Below, in pieces: positions 55,919 to 64,000 of a stretch of DNA of 64,000 bases; the stretch's first letter is position 1; the number at the start of each line of letters is the position of its first letter. The stretch comes from Candidatus Sulfopaludibacter sp. SbA3. Its GTDB lineage: Bacteria; Acidobacteriota; Vicinamibacteria; Vicinamibacterales; UBA2999. The notes under the pieces were generated by a model. The model had not been told where the DNA came from. It made no database searches and saw nothing but the letters and a program-made list of their open reading frames with translations. A program made the translations under genes and the position numbers. Location of the stretch: NCBI GenBank assembly GCA_945903265.1, contig CAMDNQ010000009.1, forward strand, positions 1 to 64,000. Reading direction: 5' to 3'.

Positions 55919-58444
55919 ATGCCCAACCTGAGAAATACGGATCATAATTCCGTCGTGCCGCGCGAGACGCTGATCGGGTTCTTTCAGGACCTCGGAGATA
56001 TCCGCGCCGAGTTCCTCGTCCATGACGACGGCTTTCGGCGCCGAAGCTATACGTACGCGGACGTCACACGCAGCGCGCGTGGTTTCGCCGCGAGGCTCGC
56101 CGCCGCCGGCGTGGGCTGCGGCGACAAGGTCATCCTGTGGGGCGAGAACCGCCCTGAATGGATCGCGTGCTACTGGGGCTGCGTCATCTCCGGCGTGATC
56201 GTCGTGCCGATCGATTACCGATCGTCGCCGGAGTTCGTGGCGCGCGTCCGCGGACTCGTGGACGCACGCGTGGTCGTGGCCGGCGACGACGTCGTTGCGG
56301 ATGCTGTCCCCGCCACGATCTGGCGATTCGAGGATCTGGACTGGAGCGCCGACGGACCGATGCCGGCGGTGGCGGTCACGCGCGACGACATCATCCAGAT
56401 CATCTTCACGTCCGGGGCGACCGCCGAGCCGAAGGGGGTGGTGATCCGTCACCGCAATGTCCTGGCGAACATCGTTCCGGTCGAGCAGGAAATCGCCAAA
56501 TACCGGCGGTACGCGCGCCCGATCCACCCGCTCCGCTTCCTGAACCTGCTGCCCCTCAGCCACATGTTCGGGCAATCGATGGCGACAAACATCCCGCCCA
56601 TGCTTCGCGGGACCGTGATTTTCACCCGGAGTTTCAACCCACATGACGTGGTGCGGCTGGTCCGCGATCGGCGTGTCACGGTGCTCGTCTGCGTCCCGAA
56701 GATTCTGGACGTCCTGCGGGAGCACGTGGTGCGTACCTTTCCGGAATCAGCGGAGCCGCCGCCGGCCGGCACGTCGATCCCCGGACGATGGTGGAAATAC
56801 CGGCGCGTGCATTCCGCGTTCGGCTTCAAGTTCTGGTCGTTCGTCGTCGGTGCGGCTCCCCTGTCACCGGAGCTCGAAGAATTCTGGCGGCGCATGGGGT
56901 TTGCCGTCATTCAGGGATACGGCCTCACGGAGACCGCGCCCATCGTCACGTTGAATCATCCCTTCAAGAAGTCGCGCGAGGGGTCGGTCGGCACACCGAT
57001 CTCCGGCGTCGACGTGCGCATCGCGGAGGATGGCGAGATTCTCGTGCGCGGGGAGAACGTCACGAGCGGGTATTACGGCGAGGCGCCTGCCGCCGGTGAC
57101 GGATGGCTGCATACCGGAGACATCGGGGAACAGGACGCCGAGGGACGCCTCTACATCAAGGGGCGCAAGAAGGAGATGATCGTCACGCCCGAAGGATTGA
57201 ATGTCTTTCCGGAGGACGTGGAGCGCACGCTGCTCGGGTCTCCTGGCGTGCGTGAGGCCGCGGTCGTCGGGATCGCTCAGGACAGCGAGGAGCGAGTGCA
57301 CGCGGTGGTCGTACTGGAGCCCGGCACCGACATCGACCTGGTCGTCCGTGAGGCGAACGCCAGGCTGCAGGATCACCAGCGGATCCGCGGCGCGTCGGCG
57401 TGGCCGGGTCCGGAGCTTCCGCGCACCGAAGGGACGCGCAAGCTGAAACGCGCGGCGATCCGGGAATGGGCGATGTCCGGCAGGACGACGGTGGAGACGG
57501 CAGGCACCGACACGCTCGAGTCGCTCATCGCGCGATTCGCCCGCGGCCGCGACGTCTCCGATGCCACGACCCTCGAAGAGCTGGGACTGAGCTCTCTCGA
57601 TCGCGTCGAACTCATGGTGGCGCTGGAGGATCGGTTTCAAACCACCGTCGACGAAAGCCGATTCGCGGAAGCCGCCAGCGTCGAGGACCTGAAGCGCCTC
57701 GTGCGGCCGCAGACGGCTGTGGCCGAGTCGGAGGAGCCGATCGCCTTTCCCACATGGAACCGGCGCTGGCCGGTGCGAGTCGTACGGCGGCTGTCGCTCG
57801 CCACGTGGATCCTGCCGCTCGGCCGGCTGTTCGCGCGCATGCAGGTGGACGGTCTCGAGCATGTCCGCCACCTCGATGGGGCGGTCGTCTTTGCGTCGAA
57901 TCATCAGAGCCACCTGGACGTGCCGATCATCCTGGCGGCCCTGCCGGGCCACGTCCGCGCGCGGGTCGCGCCGGCGATGCTGAAGGAGTTCTTCACCGCG
58001 CACTTCCATCCCGAAGGGCACACGTGGCGTCAGCGCATCACCAGCTCGCTGAACTACTACCTCGCGTGTCTCTACTTCAACGGCTTTCCGATTCCGCAGC
58101 GCGAGGCGGGGACGCGGCACACGCTGCGCTACATGGGCGACCTGCTGAACGGCGGCTGGTCGATCCTGATCTTTCCGGAGGGGGTGCGCGCGGAAACGGG
58201 TGCCCTCAGGCCGTTCCGCGGCGGCGTCGGGATGATCGCGTCGCGCCTGAACGTGCCGGTCGTGCCGGTGCGCCTGGACGGGGTCGACCGCCTGCTCGGC
58301 ACCACGCAGATGATGGTTCGCCCTGGCCGGGTCCGCGTAGCCTTTGGCGCTCCGCTCCATCTTCATGGCGACGACTACTCTGCGCTTGCCTTACAAGTGG
58401 AAGATCAGGTGCGATCGCTCGCTCCAAATAACACGATCCGTTGA
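55919..58444 (+). CDS. Three-domain acyl-AMP ligase - acyl carrier protein - acyltransferase
   Basis: An 841-residue fusion. Residues about 15-510 are an adenylate-forming ligase (P-loop IIFTSGATAEPKGVV near 160, GYGLTETAP near 340, and the hinge TGDIGEQDAEGRLYIKGRKKE). Residues about 525-600 are an acyl carrier domain whose phosphopantetheine Ser is in LEELGLSSLDRVE near 557. Residues about 620-830 are a PlsC-like acyltransferase with NHQSHLD near 660 and LIFPEGVRAETG near 752. A fatty acid could be activated, loaded on the internal ACP and passed to a lysophospholipid, as in Aas but with a built-in carrier. It starts at ATG 55919. Confidence 0.92.
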   Translation: MPNLRNTDHNSVVPRETLIGFFQDLGDIRAEFLVHDDGFRRRSYTYADVTRSARGFAARLAAAGVGCGDKVILWGENRPEWIACYWGCVISGVIVVPIDYRSSPEFVARVRGLVDARVVVAGDDVVADAVPATIWRFEDLDWSADGPMPAVAVTRDDIIQIIFTSGATAEPKGVVIRHRNVLANIVPVEQEIAKYRRYARPIHPLRFLNLLPLSHMFGQSMATNIPPMLRGTVIFTRSFNPHDVVRLVRDRRVTVLVCVPKILDVLREHVVRTFPESAEPPPAGTSIPGRWWKYRRVHSAFGFKFWSFVVGAAPLSPELEEFWRRMGFAVIQGYGLTETAPIVTLNHPFKKSREGSVGTPISGVDVRIAEDGEILVRGENVTSGYYGEAPAAGDGWLHTGDIGEQDAEGRLYIKGRKKEMIVTPEGLNVFPEDVERTLLGSPGVREAAVVGIAQDSEERVHAVVVLEPGTDIDLVVREANARLQDHQRIRGASAWPGPELPRTEGTRKLKRAAIREWAMSGRTTVETAGTDTLESLIARFARGRDVSDATTLEELGLSSLDRVELMVALEDRFQTTVDESRFAEAASVEDLKRLVRPQTAVAESEEPIAFPTWNRRWPVRVVRRLSLATWILPLGRLFARMQVDGLEHVRHLDGAVVFASNHQSHLDVPIILAALPGHVRARVAPAMLKEFFTAHFHPEGHTWRQRITSSLNYYLACLYFNGFPIPQREAGTRHTLRYMGDLLNGGWSILIFPEGVRAETGALRPFRGGVGMIASRLNVPVVPVRLDGVDRLLGTTQMMVRPGRVRVAFGAPLHLHGDDYSALALQVEDQVRSLAPNNTIR

Positions 58445-58507
58445 AGTTGCGCCGCGCCGTGACGTGTGGCACACTCATTGCTTCGGAAAGTTGAAAGGAT
58501 GAGCTGA

Positions 58508-58726
58508 TTGAGCAAAGACGATCTAATCGATATGCAGGGCACTGTTGTTGCCGTCCATTCTGGCGGTCTGTATCGCGTGCAGTGCGACGCGGGTCACGAA
58601 GTTCTCGCCCAGTTGAGCGGCCGGATGCGCCGCTTCCGCATCAAGGTCGTCCCCGGCGATCGGGTTACCGTCGGCGTCTCACCCTACGATCCCGTCCGCG
58701 GCATCATCACATTCCGGGCCCGCTGA
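58508..58726 (+). CDS. infA: Translation initiation factor IF-1
   Basis: A 72-residue OB-fold initiation factor that binds the ribosomal A site. The sequence is typical in most strands (GTVVAVHSGGLYRVQCDAGH, VLAQLSGRMRRFRIKVVPGDRV, GIITFRAR), though the usual Glu in the first strand is shifted. It starts at TTG 58508 with AAAGGA upstream. The DEAD-box helicase starts 4 nt after its stop; this pairing of IF-1 with an RNA helicase suggests a cold-shock or translation-linked unit. Confidence 0.95.
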   Translation: MSKDDLIDMQGTVVAVHSGGLYRVQCDAGHEVLAQLSGRMRRFRIKVVPGDRVTVGVSPYDPVRGIITFRAR

Positions 58727-58730
58727 ACCC

Positions 58731-60002
58731 TTGAAAACAAGCACCCCACATTCCAGCGCGAAACAGCCCGGGCATCGCGGCCCCTCGCGCGGCCGCGGCC
58801 GCCGGTCATCGTCCAGCCGTCCGCCCGAGTCGCCGGCCACACAGAACGCCGCACCGATCCCGCCGACGTACGATTCGGTCGTCTTCGATCCGGCCCCGAT
58901 CCCCTTCGACGCTCTCGGCCTCGATGCGCGGCTGTTGAACGGCATTCACGACCTGGGCTGGAAGGCCACGCGGCCGGTCCAGAGCGGTGTCATTCCGATT
59001 GCGCTCTCGGGCGCCGACGTCATTGCGTCGGCTGAAACAGGGACCGGGAAGACGGCCGCGTTTCTCGTCCCGATCCTCCAGAACTTTCTGACAACGGTCC
59101 GCCCGGGACCGGCGATGACCAAGGCGCTCGTCCTCGCGCCGACGCGTGAGCTCGTCGTGCAGATCGAGGATCAGGTCCAGGGCCTGACGTATCACACGGG
59201 GCTCTCGAGCGTGGCGGTCTATGGCGGCGTCCCGATGGATCCGCAGGAACGTGCGCTGAAAGCGGGCGTGGACATGATCGTCGCGACGCCCGGGCGCCTG
59301 ATGGACCACATGCGCCACAATTCGACCAATTTTTCCGGCCTCGAGATCCTCGTGCTCGACGAAGCCGACCGCATGCTCGACATGGGGTTCTGGCCCGACG
59401 TGCAGCGCATTCTGTCGGCATTACCCGCCACGCGGCAGACGCTGCTCTTCTCCGCGACGATGCCGAACGAGGTCATGCAGCTGACGCGGGAGTTCATGCA
59501 CAACGCGAAATACGTGCAGTCGGGCGGGCTCGGCGCGCCGGCGCGGACCATTTCCCATTCGGTGCAGACCGTGTCGAAGGGCGAAAAGATCGACTGGCTG
59601 GCGAAGTGGCTGCGCAACGACGCCGAGGGGCCTGTGCTCGTGTTCTGCCGCACGAAGATCGGCGCCGACCGCGTCGCCTCGAGGCTGAGCGGCATGGGCA
59701 TTCGCGCCGCGGTCGTGCACGCGGACCGGTCGCAGCAGCAGCGAATGGCAGCCGTCGAGGGGTTCCGCTCGGGCACGTATCCCGTACTCATCGCCACTGA
59801 TGTCGCGGCGCGCGGGCTCGACATCGACGGCATCGCGCACGTCGTGAATTTCGAAGTCCCGGACACGCCCGAGGCGTACGTGCACCGTGTGGGCCGGACG
59901 GGTCGGTCCGAAACAACCGGACGCGCGCTCACGCTCGTCGCACCGGAAGAATTGCGCGCGCTTCGCGCGCTGGAGAAGGCCGTTGGCGTACAACTTCAAT
60001 AA
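58731..60002 (+). CDS. DEAD-box ATP-dependent RNA helicase (RhlE-like)
   Basis: A 423-residue RNA helicase. A Ser/Arg/Pro-rich N-terminal tail (about 1-45) leads to the Q motif (FDALGL...ATRPVQSGVIP), Walker A SAETGTGKT near 103, PTREL, TPGRL, DEAD near 208, SAT (FSATMPNE) and the C-terminal ARGLDI and HRVGRTGR motifs. It unwinds short RNA duplexes during ribosome assembly or mRNA decay. It starts at TTG 58731, 4 nt after infA. It ends just before the heptamer repeats at 60010. Confidence 0.95.
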   Translation: MKTSTPHSSAKQPGHRGPSRGRGRRSSSSRPPESPATQNAAPIPPTYDSVVFDPAPIPFDALGLDARLLNGIHDLGWKATRPVQSGVIPIALSGADVIASAETGTGKTAAFLVPILQNFLTTVRPGPAMTKALVLAPTRELVVQIEDQVQGLTYHTGLSSVAVYGGVPMDPQERALKAGVDMIVATPGRLMDHMRHNSTNFSGLEILVLDEADRMLDMGFWPDVQRILSALPATRQTLLFSATMPNEVMQLTREFMHNAKYVQSGGLGAPARTISHSVQTVSKGEKIDWLAKWLRNDAEGPVLVFCRTKIGADRVASRLSGMGIRAAVVHADRSQQQRMAAVEGFRSGTYPVLIATDVAARGLDIDGIAHVVNFEVPDTPEAYVHRVGRTGRSETTGRALTLVAPEELRALRALEKAVGVQLQ

Positions 60003-60009
60003 CAGCGTG

Positions 60010-60063
60010 TCGGGAGTCGGGGATCAGGGATTGGGGGTCGGCAACCCGATTGGGAATCAGAGC
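60010..60063. repeat. Tandem degenerate heptamer repeat after the helicase gene
   Basis: Five consecutive 7-base units with consensus TNGGGGA are followed, after a 5-base break, by two more (TTGGGAA, TCAGAGC). They lie 7 nt after the helicase stop. They resemble cyanobacterial STRR repeats and the elements at 3754 and 53954. Confidence 0.75.
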
Positions 60064-60102
60064 CCCGAGGCGGCCGCGCCGGCACCCGCTCGTGAGAGCC
60101 CG

Positions 60103-60372
60103 ATGCCGAGTGCGCAGTCGCCCACGCCGATCCCGCTGACGCCAGTGCCCCCGGTGACGTCCGATAACCTCGAGTCCGCCGCCGGCGTGCGGTTCCGGTC
60201 GTGCCGGTGGATGCAGAAGGAAGACAGCGGCAACCAGGCGTTCTGCACGCACCGCGAGGTCAAGCCGTACGCCGGGATGCAGGGATTCGACGCGGATGCG
60301 TGGTGCCCGGAGTGCCAGTACTACAAGCTGCGGCGCGCGCCGAGGAAACGGGACGATAGCTACACGTACTGA
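60103..60372 (+). CDS. Hypothetical small cysteine-rich protein
   Basis: An 89-residue protein of no family I recognise. A Pro-rich N-terminal part leads to a compact block CRWMQKEDSGNQAFCTHRE, PYAGMQGFDADAW and CPECQYYKLRRAPRK, with four Cys (the last two as CPEC) and one His that could bind zinc or an Fe-S cluster. The start is uncertain: ATG 60103 is chosen because the sequence before it is heptamer repeat, but the frame is open to GTG 60007. It follows the helicase on the same strand. Confidence 0.6.
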   Translation: MPSAQSPTPIPLTPVPPVTSDNLESAAGVRFRSCRWMQKEDSGNQAFCTHREVKPYAGMQGFDADAWCPECQYYKLRRAPRKRDDSYTY

Positions 60373-60385
60373 CCTCGTTCGCGGC

Positions 60386-61198
60386 CTAGTCTGAAAACTC
60401 CTTCGCCAGGTCCACCCACTCCCCCTTCGGCGCCAGTTGCTGGTACGCACGCCAGTGCGCGCGCGCGTCCTTCGAGTGCCCGCTCTTCTCCAGCGTCACG
60501 GCCAGGTAGAAGTGCGCATCCGCATAGCCGGGATTCAACTTCAGCGCGTCGCGGTAACACAGCTGCGCCGACGGATAGCGCCCGAGATCGTGAAAGATGT
60601 TCCCCAGATTGAAATGCGCCTCGAAGACGTCGGGTTCGAGCGCGATCGCCCGCTCGTAGAGCGCCTGCGCCTCCGCGATCTCGTCGCGCGCGTAATGGAT
60701 GTTGGCGAGATTGATCAGCGCGGCCACCAGGTACGGATCGATCTCGAGGGCCCGGCGGTAGGCGGACGCCGCCGCATCGAAATCAGCCGGGTCGCCGGTG
60801 TCGGCGATGGACGCAGCCGTGAAGTACTGCTCGGCTGAGGAATCGGGCAGCGCGGGCGACGTGTCCATGAGGGCCGCGAGCGGCGGCGGCTCGCGGCGGC
60901 GCAGCTGCAGGACCTTCGCGGGCTGCGCCTCGATCCGGAAGTCGAGGGTGAGCTGCCCCGCGCGCGAGGCGAGCAGGTTCCTCAGGACCGCGCGAAAGTT
61001 CCCGCCTTCCGCGATCGCCTCGTCGGCCTGCCGGATGACCGCGAGGTCGGCAAACGAATAGAGCTCTTCGCCATTCGCCCGGTGGTCGGGACGGATGAGT
61101 CCCCACTTCTGCATGTAGCGGAGATGGTCGTCGCGGAGATGCGCGTAGCGGTCGAGCAGTTGCCGACGCGACGCGAACGCAGAACCCGTGGTCGTCAC
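60386..61198 (-). CDS. MerR-type helix-turn-helix regulator with TPR repeats
   Basis: A 270-residue protein. Residues about 20-75 form a winged-helix MerR-like DNA-binding region (LRDDHLRYMQKWGLIRP, YSFADLAVIRQADEAI). A linker follows, then three to four TPR units from about 140 to 260 (AASAYRRALEIDPYLVAALINLANIHYA, AQALYERAIALEPDVFEAHFNLGNIFHD, AQLCYRDALKLNPGYADAHFYLA). The TPR array probably binds a partner protein. It starts at GTG 61198, 9 nt after a TATAGT element shared with the divergent glucokinase gene, so control of glk is plausible. Confidence 0.87.
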   Translation of the reverse strand: MTTTGSAFASRRQLLDRYAHLRDDHLRYMQKWGLIRPDHRANGEELYSFADLAVIRQADEAIAEGGNFRAVLRNLLASRAGQLTLDFRIEAQPAKVLQLRRREPPPLAALMDTSPALPDSSAEQYFTAASIADTGDPADFDAAASAYRRALEIDPYLVAALINLANIHYARDEIAEAQALYERAIALEPDVFEAHFNLGNIFHDLGRYPSAQLCYRDALKLNPGYADAHFYLAVTLEKSGHSKDARAHWRAYQQLAPKGEWVDLAKEFSD

Positions 61199-61207
61199 TG
61201 CGCGTTC

Positions 61208-61215
61208 ACTATAAT
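61208..61215. promoter_or_regulatory. Overlapping divergent -10 elements (ACTATAAT)
   Basis: TATAAT on the plus strand (61210-61215) ends 7 nt before the glucokinase ATG. The reverse complement reads TATAGT toward the MerR-TPR gene and ends 9 nt before its GTG. Both transcripts would be nearly leaderless. Confidence 0.6.
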
Positions 61216-61222
61216 CTACGCC

Positions 61223-62227
61223 ATGGGTGCGCCGCGACGAGGTTCGCCGGCCGTGTTGCTGGCTGGCGACGTCGGCGGGACGAAGACCTTCCTCGGACTC
61301 TTCGAGCCGGCTGCGCCGCGGCCGGTGCCCCTCGCCATCCACACCTACTCGACTGCGGCGTTCGCGAGCTTCGCCGACATGCTTGGGGCGTTCGCACGCG
61401 ACGTGAACCAGCAGGCGCCGATTCAGGCGGCAGCGATCGGAGCCGCCGGCCCGGTGATCGACGCGCGGGCGCGTCTCACCAACATCACCTGGGATATCAG
61501 CATCCAGGGCGTCTCGGCACGTCTCGGTACCGCCAGGGTCAGCCTGCTGAACGACCTCGAAGCGATGGCCTCCAGCGTCGACGTCCTGTCGGCGGACGAC
61601 GTGGTCGTGCTGCAGCGGGGCAACCCCAACCCGGACGGCAATGCGGTCGTCATTGCCGCAGGTACCGGACTGGGACAGGCGCATCTCCATCGCGTGAACG
61701 GACGGCTTCAACCCGTCGCATCCGAGGGCGGACATGCCGATTACGCGCCTCGATCCGATCGCGAGATTGCGCTCCTCACCATGCTTCGCGCAGCGCACGG
61801 CCGCGCGGAAGTCGAGGACATCCTCAGCGGTCCAGGCCTCGTGAACGTGCATCGATTGACACACGCGTCGCAGCCATGTCCCGCGCTGGTATCGATCGCA
61901 GCCGACGCGTGGCCCGCCGCTATCTCCACGGCCGGCCTGTCGGGCGCATGCGCGGCCTGCGTCGAAGCGCTGGATATCTTCGTGACCGTCTACGGCGCCG
62001 AAACGGGAAACCTCGCGCTCAGAGGCGTTGCGACGGCCGGCGTGTACGTGGGGGGAGGGATCGCGCCGAAAATTCTTCCCGCGCTGCAGGACGGCCGCTT
62101 CCTCGACGCGTTCAGGGCGAAAGGTCCGATGACCGCACTCATGGCCGCGATGCCGGTCACCGTCATCGTCAATCCGGCTGCGGGACTCCTCGGCGCCGCC
62201 GTTCGCGCCCAGGAACTGCTCGATTAG
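61223..62227 (+). CDS. glk: Glucokinase
   Basis: A 334-residue hexokinase-fold sugar kinase that phosphorylates glucose with ATP. The phosphate loop LLAGDVGGTKTFLGLF lies near residue 15, the catalytic Asp in LLNDLEAMA near 112, the adenosine region VVIAAGTGLGQAHLH near 140, and SEGGHADYAP near 170. GVYVGGGIAPKIL follows near 277. It is of the E. coli Glk type rather than the ROK zinc type. It starts at ATG 61223 and its TAG overlaps the convergent exporter stop. It shares a divergent promoter with the MerR-TPR gene. Confidence 0.93.
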   Translation: MGAPRRGSPAVLLAGDVGGTKTFLGLFEPAAPRPVPLAIHTYSTAAFASFADMLGAFARDVNQQAPIQAAAIGAAGPVIDARARLTNITWDISIQGVSARLGTARVSLLNDLEAMASSVDVLSADDVVVLQRGNPNPDGNAVVIAAGTGLGQAHLHRVNGRLQPVASEGGHADYAPRSDREIALLTMLRAAHGRAEVEDILSGPGLVNVHRLTHASQPCPALVSIAADAWPAAISTAGLSGACAACVEALDIFVTVYGAETGNLALRGVATAGVYVGGGIAPKILPALQDGRFLDAFRAKGPMTALMAAMPVTVIVNPAAGLLGAAVRAQELLD

Positions 62228-63909
62228 CGGTTCATCTTTTCCAGCGCGGCAACGCCCGACCGCATCCCGATCAGCCAGGTCGCCGCGCTGAGGGCCACCG
62301 CGCCGGCGAAACTGGCGACCATCAGCGCTTCACGCGCCGCCGAGAGCCGGATGCCCCGCAGGCGGCTGAACAGCCACATCGCCGATGGCCAGCCGAGCAG
62401 CACGATCATGATGATGATGTAGAGGACGGCGAGGACCATGAACGCGACGCCGCCATACGACCCGGCCGCCTGTGTCGCATCCGCGCCGAACCGCGGGTAG
62501 CGCGCGCCCAGCCCGGTCGCCAGGCCCACGAGGGCAAACGTCATCAGGCCGACGGCCACGACCGCGACCACTTTCAGGAGCGGATCGATCGCCATCAATT
62601 CATTGGCGGCAATGGTCAGCCCCTCGATGAACAGCAGGAGCGGGACAAGACCCGTCCAGAACTTGGACCACAGAAAGTCGCGCATCGAGACGGGTGACGT
62701 CCGCACGATCCAGAACGCGGCGCCCTCGATTGAGACGGCTGGAAACACGAACCGCACGGCGACCGTCGCCAGGACGAAACCGGCCATCGCCAGATTGACC
62801 AGGGCGTAGACATTCTTCACGAAGCCGCTCATATACGGGATGCGATCGAGATCCAGCGCGCGGAAGTTATAGAGGTACAGCAGGACGAGTGCGAGGAGCG
62901 GCAGCAGCTGCAGCCACTGGCTGACGTCCCGCAGAAAGACCTTCGCGTCTTTGACGAGCAGCTGACGCCGCACCGGTGAGAGCGGCAGCACCTGCGCGAG
63001 TGTTTCGACGATGCGCAGCTGGCTGGCCCGCACTTTGGGCGCCTCCTGCGATCGGCTGTACCCCGAGAAATGCCATCGCCGTTGCGCGCCGCCCAGCATC
63101 ACGATGCAGGCGAGCGCCGTCGTCCAGAGCGCAGCGCCGTGCAGCAGATCCCGGCCTCCCTGCAGTTCGGCAAAGAGCGATTCGCCGGCCCAGAACGACG
63201 GCAGGAGCGGCGTGAGCGGCGACTGGAGCGTCGCGAAGAAGCCGGCAATGTCGGGCAGCGATTCGACCCGGAGCAGCCGCTCGGGCTCCATGAAACGCAG
63301 CATCAGGACGAGCGCCGCCGCAAACAGCAGGCTCACGAGCATCAGGACGTCGCGCGTACGACGCGCCGGCAGGACGTTGACGAGGAACAGCGTCGCAGCC
63401 GCCCCGGCGGCGACCGGGATTGCCGCAAATGGCGCCACGGTCAGCACGGCTGCGACATAGAACGATGGCGAGGCGCACCGTGCAGCGCCGATCCCGAGCA
63501 GCACCGGTGTGAGGAACATGACGACCATCCATGACGACTGCCCCACGGTTCGGGCAAAGCGCGCAAGAAACAGACGCCCCGGCGGAATGGGCGCGGCGAG
63601 GAGCAACCGCAGATCGTCGGCGAGAAAGAACGTCGACAGCGACGTGACGACGCCGCTGAACGCCAGAAATGCCAGGAATGTGAGAAAGAGCCACGAGAGT
63701 CCGAGCCGGAGCAGGTAGTCGCCAAATTCCTGGAACTCGGCGAGCCGCAGCGCCAGCCAGTACGCTCCGGAAAACAGCGCGACGCACACCAGGGTGCCGA
63801 TGATCCCGAAGAACGCGGCTCGGGCGAGATCGCCCCGCTCGCGCTTCCGCGCACGGTTCCGCATCGCCCAGACCTGCGGCAGCAACAGGAAGGTGAATGG
63901 CGTCTGCAT
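62224..63909 (-). CDS. ABC exporter-type membrane protein
   Basis: A 561-residue integral membrane protein with about 12 hydrophobic segments and no ABC ATPase motif. Short Arg-rich loops (MRNRARKRERGD, PARRTRDVL) separate the helices. It fits the putative ABC exporter family of large two-halved permeases, and the preceding gene ends like an ABC ATPase. The substrate is unknown. ATG 63909 overlaps the stop of that upstream gene (TAATG), indicating coupling. Confidence 0.82.
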   Translation of the reverse strand: MQTPFTFLLLPQVWAMRNRARKRERGDLARAAFFGIIGTLVCVALFSGAYWLALRLAEFQEFGDYLLRLGLSWLFLTFLAFLAFSGVVTSLSTFFLADDLRLLLAAPIPPGRLFLARFARTVGQSSWMVVMFLTPVLLGIGAARCASPSFYVAAVLTVAPFAAIPVAAGAAATLFLVNVLPARRTRDVLMLVSLLFAAALVLMLRFMEPERLLRVESLPDIAGFFATLQSPLTPLLPSFWAGESLFAELQGGRDLLHGAALWTTALACIVMLGGAQRRWHFSGYSRSQEAPKVRASQLRIVETLAQVLPLSPVRRQLLVKDAKVFLRDVSQWLQLLPLLALVLLYLYNFRALDLDRIPYMSGFVKNVYALVNLAMAGFVLATVAVRFVFPAVSIEGAAFWIVRTSPVSMRDFLWSKFWTGLVPLLLFIEGLTIAANELMAIDPLLKVVAVVAVGLMTFALVGLATGLGARYPRFGADATQAAGSYGGVAFMVLAVLYIIIMIVLLGWPSAMWLFSRLRGIRLSAAREALMVASFAGAVALSAATWLIGMRSGVAALEKMNR

Positions 63910-64000
63910 TACAGGAGCTCGTCAATCTCCTGCAGGCCGCTGCCGCCCGTCAGCCTGAGGAAGACGGACGTGAGCTGATCGTCCTCGCCGCCGGAGAGCC
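63909..64000 (-). CDS. C-terminal end of a probable ABC transporter ATP-binding protein
   Basis: The last 29 codons of a gene that continues beyond the right edge, ending in TAA 63911-63909. The visible peptide (LTSVFLRLTGGSGLQEIDELL) resembles the tail that follows the ABC ATPase core in exporter ATPases. Assignment rests mainly on its coupling to the permease. Confidence 0.55.
   Translation of the reverse strand, partial: LSGGEDDQLTSVFLRLTGGSGLQEIDELL

Overview
The window is GC-rich, densely packed bacterial DNA. The families present point to Acidobacteriota, probably a Vicinamibacteria-like soil or sediment lineage: two very large Oar-type TonB-dependent receptors with an N-terminal carboxypeptidase-regulatory-like domain, two CBM9/DUF5916 outer-membrane proteins, DUF4159, DUF6152 and DUF6351 proteins, and a reaction-centre-type cytochrome c without photosynthesis genes. 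This placement is inferred from gene content; there is no rRNA in the window.

Layout. 0-0.5 kb: the end of a lower-GC gene, an AT-rich spacer and a tRNA-Ser(GGA), which looks like the edge of an island. 0.6-3.8 kb: a cheR-cheB-histidine kinase signalling operon whose cheR is cut at its 5' end, joined head-to-head to a DUF4159 gene cut at its 5' end. 3.8-9.5 kb: a redoxin, a mismatch uracil-DNA glycosylase, an EVE-domain protein, and a tightly coupled ABC export operon resembling AttEFGH, with the AttH-like protein fused to an FtsX-type membrane anchor. 9.5-17 kb: a response regulator with a zinc ribbon, an amino-acid dehydrogenase-like enzyme, FtsH, DinB, a double HD-GYP protein and transketolase. 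17-27 kb: DUF4149, NAD-type isocitrate dehydrogenase, an acyltransferase, proline dehydrogenase, M20 and M28 peptidases, CCA-adding enzyme, a PLP dehydratase and a ClpP-like peptidase. 27-34 kb: two DUF5916 proteins flank a Tat-exported haloacid dehalogenase and a B3 metallo-beta-lactamase-fold protein. 34-44 kb: a TonB receptor, acetyl-CoA synthetase and the divergent glcDEF glycolate oxidase. 44-55 kb: a minus-strand block of exported proteins only (TonB receptor, two duplicated unnamed secreted families, DUF6152, a di-haem cytochrome, DUF6351). 55-64 kb: an epimerase-like SDR, a ligase-ACP-acyltransferase fusion, IF-1, a DEAD-box helicase, a MerR-TPR regulator divergent from glucokinase, and an ABC exporter.

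How it fits together. Most genes are central metabolism (acetate and glycolate use, TCA cycle, pentose phosphate pathway, proline and glucose entry) or envelope functions. Compact expression signals recur: ATGA/GTGA/TTGA stop-start overlaps, GTG, TTG and one probable CTG start, palindromic -10 elements that can serve two divergent genes, nearly leaderless starts, and convergent genes sharing a YTAG stop overlap.

The most unusual points are the head-to-head truncation junction near 3.15 kb, the AttH fusion operon, short heptamer repeats at three gene ends that resemble cyanobacterial STRR repeats, a 118-bp giant inverted repeat at 34.7 kb, and the exported-protein block at 44-55 kb. No CRISPR array, rRNA, transposase or phage gene was seen, and there is no gene-free stretch longer than about 200 bases.
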